Shown here in pieces: positions 30,312-35,472 of a DNA stretch of 35,472 nucleotides (its first letter is position 1; each line of letters begins with the position of its first letter). Made by a program: the position numbers and the translations under genes. Origin of the DNA: Clostridiales bacterium UBA1738 (GTDB taxonomy: Bacteria > Bacillota > Clostridia > UBA1381). The notes under the pieces are model-generated. The model saw only the letters and a list, made by a program, of their open reading frames with translations, was not told the DNA's origin and searched no databases. The stretch lies in contig DCIA01000012.1 in the NCBI GenBank assembly GCA_002315735.1, positions 1 through 35,472 on the forward strand. Direction: 5' to 3'.

Positions 30312-31610
30312 TTAGTTCTCCTTAATGATTTCTCCTATAAAGGAATCGTTTTTAATTTCTTTTAAAAGTACATTCATATACTTGCCCGAAAGGTCTTCGT
30401 CTGTTTTTACCAACACGTTTTGGTAGTTGTTTGTTTTGCCTTCAAAATATTTGCCGTTTCTTTGCTCAAACAAAACTTCCATAGTGCAATTTAAAAATCT
30501 TTGCATAAATTCCTTCTGTGTTTCATTGCAAATATCCATTGCGATATGGCTTCTTTTTGACTTGTCGTTTGCCGACACTTGATTTGGATATGTATCGGCA
30601 GGAGTGCCTTTTCTTTGCGAATACGGGAAGATATGTGCGCCCGAGAAGGAAATTTTCCTTAAAAATTCACAAGTTTTATTAAATTCTTCTTCCGTTTCGC
30701 CGGGAAAACCTACCATAACATCGGTAGTTATTGCAACATCGGGGAAGTGATGCCTTAGACCTTCAACAATGCTTAAATATTGCTCTGTTGTATATCGACG
30801 GTTCATTCGTTTTAGGGTTTCATCACAACCGCTTTGAAGTGAGAGATGAAAATGATGACAAAGTTTAGAAACACCACTTATTTTTTCTACAAATTCTGTG
30901 TTTAAAGTCATAGGCTCAATTGAACTTAATCTGATTCTTTTTATGCCTGAAATTTTGTTTGCTTCAATGAGCAAATCTGCAAGGTCAAAACTTTTTCTGT
31001 CAAGCCCGTATGACGCAATATGTATTCCGACGTATATAACCTCGGTAAAACCGGCGCCGGATAGACGCTTTGTTTCTTCCAAAACCTCTGAAAGTTCTCG
31101 ACTTCTTATAGGCCCTCTTGCATATGGAATTATGCAGTATGAACAGAATTGGTTACAGCCTTCTTGAACCTTTATAAATGCTCTTGTTCTTCCTGAAAAA
31201 TCTTTGATTTGTAGATTTTCAAAATGATGCGTGTGCATAATATCACTTTCTTCCACTATTGAAGAAGCGGATAAATGCTCGTTGCAGATGTCAACAATAT
31301 TTTCTCGCCCCTTTGTTCCCAAAACAAGATTTACGCCATCAATTTTTTTGATTTCGTCAGGTGAAACCTGTGCATAACAGCCGGTAACCACAACATAAGC
31401 ATTTTCATTTTTCTTTTTTGCACGCCTTATTATTTGACGTGATTTTCTGTCGCTCATACCTGTTACTGTACAAGTGTTTATTACATAGATATCGGCAAAC
31501 TCATCAAAATCACAGATTTCATAGCCTGCATTTTGAAAAAGCTCAATCATTGCTTCTGTTTCATATTGATTTACTTTACACCCCAATGTGTAAAATGCAA
31601 CTTTTTTCAT
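30312..31610 (-). CDS. mtaB: tRNA t6A37 methylthiotransferase MtaB
   Basis: This 432-residue radical-SAM enzyme converts t6A37 of ANN-reading tRNAs to ms2t6A. The N-terminal UPF0004 domain has three cluster cysteines, C11 (LGCKVNQYE), C47 (NTCTVT) and C78 (GCYAQ). The radical-SAM CxxxCxxC is C152/C156/C159 (GCNQFCSYC), and a C-terminal TRAM-like domain follows. LGCKVNQYETEAM marks MtaB rather than MiaB or RimO. AAGAGGG lies before the ATG. It has its own promoter, divergent from the HPr-like gene. Confidence 0.95.
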   Translation of the reverse strand: MKKVAFYTLGCKVNQYETEAMIELFQNAGYEICDFDEFADIYVINTCTVTGMSDRKSRQIIRRAKKKNENAYVVVTGCYAQVSPDEIKKIDGVNLVLGTKGRENIVDICNEHLSASSIVEESDIMHTHHFENLQIKDFSGRTRAFIKVQEGCNQFCSYCIIPYARGPIRSRELSEVLEETKRLSGAGFTEVIYVGIHIASYGLDRKSFDLADLLIEANKISGIKRIRLSSIEPMTLNTEFVEKISGVSKLCHHFHLSLQSGCDETLKRMNRRYTTEQYLSIVEGLRHHFPDVAITTDVMVGFPGETEEEFNKTCEFLRKISFSGAHIFPYSQRKGTPADTYPNQVSANDKSKRSHIAMDICNETQKEFMQRFLNCTMEVLFEQRNGKYFEGKTNNYQNVLVKTDEDLSGKYMNVLLKEIKNDSFIGEIIKEN

Positions 31611-31646
31611 AGTTCCCTCTTAAAAATATACAATAATATTAGTATT

Positions 31647-31675
31647 ATTATATAAAATTTATCCAAAAACTTCAA
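31647..31675 (-). promoter_or_regulatory. SigA-type promoter of mtaB
   Basis: On the minus strand TTGAAG (31670-31675), 17-bp spacer, TATAAT (31647-31652). Its -35 is 7 bp from the -35 of the divergent HPr-like gene, so the two may be controlled together. Confidence 0.7.
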
Positions 31676-31682
31676 TACCCTA

Positions 31683-31711
31683 TTGACTAAAATTAAAAAA
31701 AGTTGTAGTAT
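31683..31711 (+). promoter_or_regulatory. SigA-type promoter of the HPr-like gene
   Basis: TTGACT (31683-31688), 17-bp spacer, TAGTAT (31706-31711), followed by GGAGG 7 nt before the start codon. Confidence 0.7.
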
Positions 31712-31742
31712 ATTTATATCAAATTGATATGGAGGAATAGGA

Positions 31743-31973
31743 ATGAAAACTTTTAATCTTTTATTAAGTTCAATTAACGACGTTAAGGATTTCGTTAACA
31801 TGGTTTCAAGATGCGACTTTGAGGTGGATTTGACATCGGGAAGATATGTTGTCGATGCAAAATCAATCATGGGTATATTTAGTTTGGATTTGTCAAAACC
31901 TATTAAGGTTGAAGTACATTCCGATAACTGTGATGCGTTTTTAGCTGATGTTAAGAAATTCATGGTTGACTAA
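31743..31973 (+). CDS. HPr-like protein lacking the phospho-acceptor histidine
   Basis: This 76-residue protein of the HPr fold is close to the family's usual length (~87). The second helix region KSIMGIFSLDL is well conserved and contains S41, equivalent to the regulatory Ser46 of HPr. The active-site GIHARPA region is replaced by SINDVKDFV, with Asn at the His15 position and no Arg17. It therefore cannot carry phosphate for PTS sugar uptake. Like Crh of Bacillus it may be regulatory. It is monocistronic with a promoter and terminator of its own. Confidence 0.85.
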   Translation: MKTFNLLLSSINDVKDFVNMVSRCDFEVDLTSGRYVVDAKSIMGIFSLDLSKPIKVEVHSDNCDAFLADVKKFMVD

Positions 31974-31992
31974 ATGTAATTTGTGTTCTATA

Positions 31993-32024
31993 AAAAGGTA
32001 TGCTTAAAATAGCATACCTTTTTT
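31993..32024 (+). terminator. Terminator of the HPr-like gene
   Basis: AAAAAGGTATGCT and AGCATACCTTTTTT stem with T run, before the spoVAD unit. Confidence 0.9.
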
Positions 32025-32072
32025 GTATAAAAAACCCTTTTTGAGATAAAATATCAAAAAGGAGTGACAAAA

Positions 32073-33095
32073 ATGAGAGTTGGAAGACAAACAGTAATTT
32101 TTGAAGATTCTCCCTCAATTTTTGAAACAGCGACAACGGTAGGCAAAAAAGAGGGAGAAGGACCGCTTAGTAACTGCTTTGACAAAATACTGGAAGATGA
32201 TTATTTTGGCGAGGATAGTTGGGAAAAGGCAGAAACAAAACTTCAAAGAGAAACAGCAAAAAGAGTTTTAGAAAAGACAGAAATAAAAGAAGAAGATGTT
32301 GACTATTTTTTGGCAGGCGATTTACTTAATCAATGTGTTGGAACACATTACGCAGTCCGTGAATTTGATATTCCGTTTTTAGGGCTTTACGGTGCTTGTT
32401 CAACTATGGCAGAAAGTATGATGATTGGGTCTATGCTGATTTCAGGGGATATTGCAAATAATGTGCTATGTCTTACATCAAGCCATTTTTGTTCGGCAGA
32501 AAAGCAGTATCGTTTTCCATTGGAATATGGCGGACAAAGGACACCTACTGCGCAGTGGACTGTTACAGGTTCGGGTGCAGCAATGCTGAAAAAGGATGGC
32601 ATTGGGCCATATATTTTAGGTGCTACAACAGGAAAGGTTATTGATATGGGAATTAATGATGCCGGTAATATGGGGGCTGCTATGGCACCTGCTGCATCAG
32701 ATACGTTGTCGGCACTTTTTTTGGAAACCGGCACAAAGCCCGAAGACTATGACTTGATTTTAACCGGGGATTTAGGCACAGTAGGCTCTGATATACTTTG
32801 CGATTTGATGGATAAAAAAGGCTATAATATTTATCCAATGCACAATGATTGCGGTAAAATGATTTTTGATATTAAAAAGCAAGATGTTCATGCAGGCGGC
32901 TCGGGTTGTGGCTGCTGCGGAAGTGTGTTTTGCGGATATATTTTTAAAGAGTTAAGAGAGAAAAAGATAAAAAAGATGATTTTGATGGCAACGGGCGCTC
33001 TTATGAATCCAATGACGCTTTTGCAAGGCGAGAGCATTCCATCAATTGCACATGCACTTATAATTTCGTGCGAAAAAGAAAATTTTCTGAGGTGA
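32073..33095 (+). CDS. spoVAD: Stage V sporulation protein AD
   Basis: This 340-residue protein has a thiolase-like fold and in B. subtilis binds dipicolinic acid during spore DPA uptake. Typical stretches are GRQTVIFEDSPSIFETATTV at the start, GLYGACSTMAE, SSHFCSAEKQYRFPLEYGGQ and SGCGCCGSVFCGY. I chose ATG 32073 with AAAAAGGAG 8 nt upstream rather than the GTG at 32064 inside it. It is followed 4 nt later by spoVAE. The usual upstream partner spoVAC is not here. The operon is expected to be forespore (SigG) controlled; a clear SigG promoter is not evident to me. Confidence 0.95.
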   Translation: MRVGRQTVIFEDSPSIFETATTVGKKEGEGPLSNCFDKILEDDYFGEDSWEKAETKLQRETAKRVLEKTEIKEEDVDYFLAGDLLNQCVGTHYAVREFDIPFLGLYGACSTMAESMMIGSMLISGDIANNVLCLTSSHFCSAEKQYRFPLEYGGQRTPTAQWTVTGSGAAMLKKDGIGPYILGATTGKVIDMGINDAGNMGAAMAPAASDTLSALFLETGTKPEDYDLILTGDLGTVGSDILCDLMDKKGYNIYPMHNDCGKMIFDIKKQDVHAGGSGCGCCGSVFCGYIFKELREKKIKKMILMATGALMNPMTLLQGESIPSIAHALIISCEKENFLR

Positions 33096-33099
33096 TTTT

Positions 33100-33456
33100 A
33101 TGGAATATGTTAAGGCTTTTTTTGTGGGTGGTTTTATTTGTATGATTGGTCAAATTTTGATTGATAAGACACGCCTTACACCGGCTAGAATACTTGTTAG
33201 TTTCGTTGTGGCAGGAGTTATTTTAGGGGCATTGGGAATTTATGAGCCTATTGTAAATTTTGCGGGAGCAGGAGCAACAGTTCCACTTACGGGATTTGGA
33301 TATAACCTTGCAAAAGGTATGCAAAAAGCGGTTAGCGAGAATGGTTTTTTGGGTATTTTTACAGGTGGATTTACGGCAGGAGCAGCAGGTCTTTGTGCAG
33401 CATTGATTTTTGGTTTTTTAGCGGCGCTTATATTTAAACCTAAGCCAAAAAGTTAA
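33100..33456 (+). CDS. spoVAE: Stage V sporulation protein AE
   Basis: This 118-residue membrane protein (SpoVAEb type) has about four hydrophobic segments and the family pattern FFVGGFICMIGQILIDKTRL, GAGATVPLTGFGYNLAKG and GLCAALIFGFL. It forms part of the SpoVA membrane channel for dipicolinate. GAGGTGATTTT lies before the ATG, overlapping the end of spoVAD. It is the last gene of the two-gene unit. Confidence 0.94.
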   Translation: MEYVKAFFVGGFICMIGQILIDKTRLTPARILVSFVVAGVILGALGIYEPIVNFAGAGATVPLTGFGYNLAKGMQKAVSENGFLGIFTGGFTAGAAGLCAALIFGFLAALIFKPKPKS

Positions 33457-33484
33457 AAAAGTAGGCATTTTGCCTACTTTTTTA
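33455..33484. terminator. Bidirectional terminator between spoVAE and radA
   Basis: AAAAAAGTAGGC-ATTTT-GCCTACTTTTTT, a perfect stem touching the stop codons of both convergent genes. Confidence 0.93.
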
Positions 33485-34840
33485 GTTTATGTAAAAGAGT
33501 GCTTCTTGTAAATTTTTGACTCCTATTACTTCAAAATCTTTTGGGACTTTTAGTCCTTTTATGGATTGCTTTGGTATTATCGCTTTTGTAAAACCTAGTT
33601 TTGCACCTTCTGCTATTCGTTTTTCAATATTTGACACCGAACGAAGTTCACCGCCCAACCCGATTTCAGCAAGAAAAAGAATATCAGGGGGAATAGGCTT
33701 GTCGGTTTTTCCTGATGCTATTGCGGCGCAAAGACCTAAATCGATTCCCGTTTCGGAAATTTTAAGGCCACCTGCAACATTGATATATACATCAAAATTA
33801 GAAAGGTTTAGTTTTGTGCGTTTTTCCAAAACGGCAATCATCAAAATCAGCCTATTAATATCAATACCTGATGCCATTCGTCTTGGATTTCCAAAGCCGG
33901 TAGGAGTTACGAGTGCTTGAATTTCTGCCAAAACTCCACGGCTTCCCTCCATTGTGCAGACGATAGAAGAACCTGAACTGTTATCACTTCTGCCTTCTAA
34001 GAGGAATTTGGACGGATTTTCCACTTCTAAAAGTCCGTCGTTTGACATTTCAAAAACTCCGATTTCATTTGTTGAGCCAAAACGATTTTTTACGGCACGA
34101 AGAATTCTAAAAGTCATTTGCTTATCGCCCTCAAAGTATAGTACGCAGTCAACCATATGTTCTAAAACTCTCGGCCCTGCTAACGCTCCGTCCTTTGTTA
34201 CATGGCCTACGATAAACATGGAAATATCATTTTGCTTTGCAATTCGCATAAATGCGTTTGTTGCTTCTCTGACTTGTGGTACACTTCCTGCGGCGGATAC
34301 AATTTCTTCACAACACATAGTTTGTATCGAATCGATAATGACTATGTCGGGGTTCACTTGATTTATGAGTTCTAAAACACTTGCGACGTCTGTTTCCGAT
34401 ACAAGATATATATTTTCTGCAGTAACATTTAGTCTTTCGGCTCTTAACTTTATTTGTTTTTCTGATTCTTCTCCTGAAATATATAGTATTGTCTTATCTT
34501 GCGAAAGTGTATCACAAATTTGCAAAAGCAGGGTTGATTTTCCTATACCGGGGTCACCACCCACTAAAACAAGTGAGCCTTTTACAAGCCCACCACCTAA
34601 AACTCTGTCAAGTTCTAACATTCCTGTTTTGTAGCGGACTTCAAGGTCGGTCTTTACATCTCGAAGTTTTGAAACAGGACGATGCGCAACAGTTGCTTTT
34701 GCGATAGGATTTGATTTTTTTTCTTCCGATATGAGAGTTTCGTCCATTGTATTCCAATTATTGCACGATGGACATTTTCCCAGCCATTTTGCAGATTGAT
34801 AGCCGCACTCTCTACAAATATACACAGATTTTGTTTTCAT
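33482..34840 (-). CDS. radA: DNA repair protein RadA (Sms)
   Basis: This 452-residue RecA-like helicase promotes branch migration in recombination repair. The N-terminal zinc finger uses C9, C12, C23 and C26 (ICRECGYQS ... GKCPSC). Walker A is GGDPGIGKST with K101. The RadA-specific KNRFG motif is present, followed by a Lon-protease-like C-terminal domain. I chose the ATG at 34840 because GAGG lies 8 nt upstream; an in-frame ATG at 34858 has no ribosome binding site. No clpC or disA gene is adjacent, unlike in Bacillus. Confidence 0.96.
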   Translation of the reverse strand: MKTKSVYICRECGYQSAKWLGKCPSCNNWNTMDETLISEEKKSNPIAKATVAHRPVSKLRDVKTDLEVRYKTGMLELDRVLGGGLVKGSLVLVGGDPGIGKSTLLLQICDTLSQDKTILYISGEESEKQIKLRAERLNVTAENIYLVSETDVASVLELINQVNPDIVIIDSIQTMCCEEIVSAAGSVPQVREATNAFMRIAKQNDISMFIVGHVTKDGALAGPRVLEHMVDCVLYFEGDKQMTFRILRAVKNRFGSTNEIGVFEMSNDGLLEVENPSKFLLEGRSDNSSGSSIVCTMEGSRGVLAEIQALVTPTGFGNPRRMASGIDINRLILMIAVLEKRTKLNLSNFDVYINVAGGLKISETGIDLGLCAAIASGKTDKPIPPDILFLAEIGLGGELRSVSNIEKRIAEGAKLGFTKAIIPKQSIKGLKVPKDFEVIGVKNLQEALFYIN

Positions 34841-34871
34841 ATTTATATCCTCTATCATATTAGTTGAGAAA

Positions 34872-34900
34872 ATTATAGCACAAAATTTGAGTCAATTCAA
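34872..34900 (-). promoter_or_regulatory. SigA-type promoter of radA
   Basis: On the minus strand TTGAAT (34895-34900), 17-bp spacer, TATAAT (34872-34877). Confidence 0.65.
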
Positions 34901-34977
34901 TTAATTTTTGTAAGTTATAATCAAAAATGGCAGACAAAATGGAAATATTATTAAAAAATCTCACAAAGTTACAAAAA

Positions 34978-35009
34978 TGTCTAGACATTTTGACATTTTG
35001 TGATATAAT
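34978..35009 (+). promoter_or_regulatory. ppdK promoter with palindrome and GACATTTT repeats
   Basis: TAGACA (34982-34987), 16-bp spacer, TATAAT (35004-35009). The -35 lies in the perfect palindrome TGTCTAGACA (34978-34987). GACATTTT is repeated in tandem at 34984-34991 and 34992-34999. Confidence 0.6.
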
Positions 35010-35029
35010 AATAAAGTTAGAGTTAATAA

Positions 35030-35048
35030 TTGGGTGTTTTATACCCAA
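35030..35048 (+). promoter_or_regulatory. Leader hairpin before ppdK
   Basis: TTGGGT-GTTTTAT-ACCCAA lies 9 nt before the ribosome binding site. There is no T tract, so it is not a terminator; it may affect mRNA stability or translation. Confidence 0.4.
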
Positions 35049-35071
35049 AATATTTAATAGGAGGAACTAAA

Positions 35072-35472
35072 ATGAGTAAGAAATTTGTTTACTTATTCAA
35101 AGAAGGTAACGCTGATATGCGTGAACTTCTTGGCGGAAAAGGTGCTAACCTTGCAGAAATGACTAATATCGGTCTTCCTGTACCACAAGGTTTCACAATT
35201 TCAACAGAAGCTTGTACACAATATTATGAGGATGGCAAGAAAATCAATGATGACATTCAAGCAGAAATCATGGAAAACATTGCAAAGATGGAAGAAATCT
35301 GCGGAAAGAAATTCGGAGATATCAACAATCCTCTATTAGTATCAGTTCGTTCAGGTGCCAGAGCATCAATGCCCGGTATGATGGACACTATCCTAAATCT
35401 TGGTCTTAACGAAACTGTTGTTGAAGCAATCGCTGCACAATCAGGCAATCCTCGTTGGGCTTGGGACTGCTA
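35072..35472 (+). CDS. ppdK: Pyruvate, phosphate dikinase (N-terminal part, cut by window end)
   Basis: The first 133 residues of a protein normally ~880 long are in the window. The ATP-grasp start is diagnostic: YLFKEGNADMRELLGGKGAN, then LAEMTNIGLPVPQGFTIST and a SVRSGARASMPGMMDTILNL stretch. PPDK interconverts pyruvate, ATP and Pi with PEP, AMP and PPi; in many clostridia it supports glycolysis or gluconeogenesis with PPi. AATAGGAGG lies 8 nt before the ATG. The C-terminal His-swivel and PEP-binding domains lie outside the window. Confidence 0.96.
   Translation, partial: MSKKFVYLFKEGNADMRELLGGKGANLAEMTNIGLPVPQGFTISTEACTQYYEDGKKINDDIQAEIMENIAKMEEICGKKFGDINNPLLVSVRSGARASMPGMMDTILNLGLNETVVEAIAAQSGNPRWAWDC

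Noticed and set aside
34859..35071. Riboswitch or T-box upstream of ppdK
   Set aside because: Leader is too short after the -10 box and shows only a simple 6-bp hairpin; no conserved T-box or riboswitch motifs seen here or in other leaders.
1..35472. CRISPR arrays and insertion sequences
   Set aside because: No regularly spaced identical repeats and no transposase ORFs with terminal inverted repeats were found.

Overview
The window is AT-rich chromosomal DNA from a spore-forming member of the Clostridia (Firmicutes), probably an anaerobic gut-type lineage. The main reasons are a complete spoIIIAA-AH sporulation operon, spoVAD-spoVAE, mtaB, radA, a CBS-containing Mn-dependent pyrophosphatase, pyruvate phosphate dikinase and strong AGGAGG-type ribosome binding sites. 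Base composition and start-codon use suggest Firmicutes throughout. The genus cannot be fixed from the sequence alone.

Layout. (1) 1-307: the extreme 3' end of what looks like a 5S rRNA, then tRNA-Glu(TTC) and a CAT-anticodon tRNA (probably tRNA-Ile2), each followed by a hairpin terminator. (2) about 308-7871: an accessory island. It has two overlapping tyrosine-recombinase genes pointing at the tRNA, a small winged-helix gene and an excisionase, a divergent DUF6076-type zinc-finger gene, small Cys-rich ORFs behind a broken gene, and a DUF4143-type AAA ATPase. A perfect 56-bp direct repeat and a structured repeat with pairing-preserving changes subdivide the right half of the island. (3) 7894-12519: an EamA transporter, an AlaA-like aminotransferase (minus), a CapA-family phosphoesterase and a hemolysin III/TrhA membrane protein. 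(4) 12524-16374 (minus): a sugar operon of ROK kinase, SIS isomerase and GH2 beta-mannosidase-like enzyme. (5) 16740-24370: CBS-pyrophosphatase, then the F1Fo ATP synthase operon in the order a-c-b-[delta C-terminal domain + alpha]-gamma-beta-epsilon. (6) 24428-29482 (minus): an Asp23/Gls24 gene and the whole spoIIIA operon. (7) 29570-31610 (minus): HprK-like kinase and mtaB. (8) 31743-33456: a His-less HPr-like protein and spoVAD-spoVAE. (9) 33482-34840 (minus): radA. (10) 35072-end: start of ppdK.

The most unusual feature is the ATP synthase. There is no separate atpH gene. Instead the first ~78 residues of the alpha subunit are a recognisable C-terminal domain of the delta (OSCP) subunit, while the delta N-terminal domain is absent from the operon. 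The fused gene has its own strong Shine-Dalgarno sequence and GTG start, so it is not an artefact of start choice. The operon promoter carries a perfect inverted repeat over its -35 box and is followed by an attenuator-like hairpin, which suggests regulated rather than constitutive expression.

Functional links within the window include spore-channel genes (spoIIIA, spoVA), PPi/energy metabolism (CBS-PPase, ATP synthase, PPDK) and a possible Ser-kinase/HPr-like regulatory pair. Promoter, operator and terminator calls are by eye; no alignments or database searches were run.
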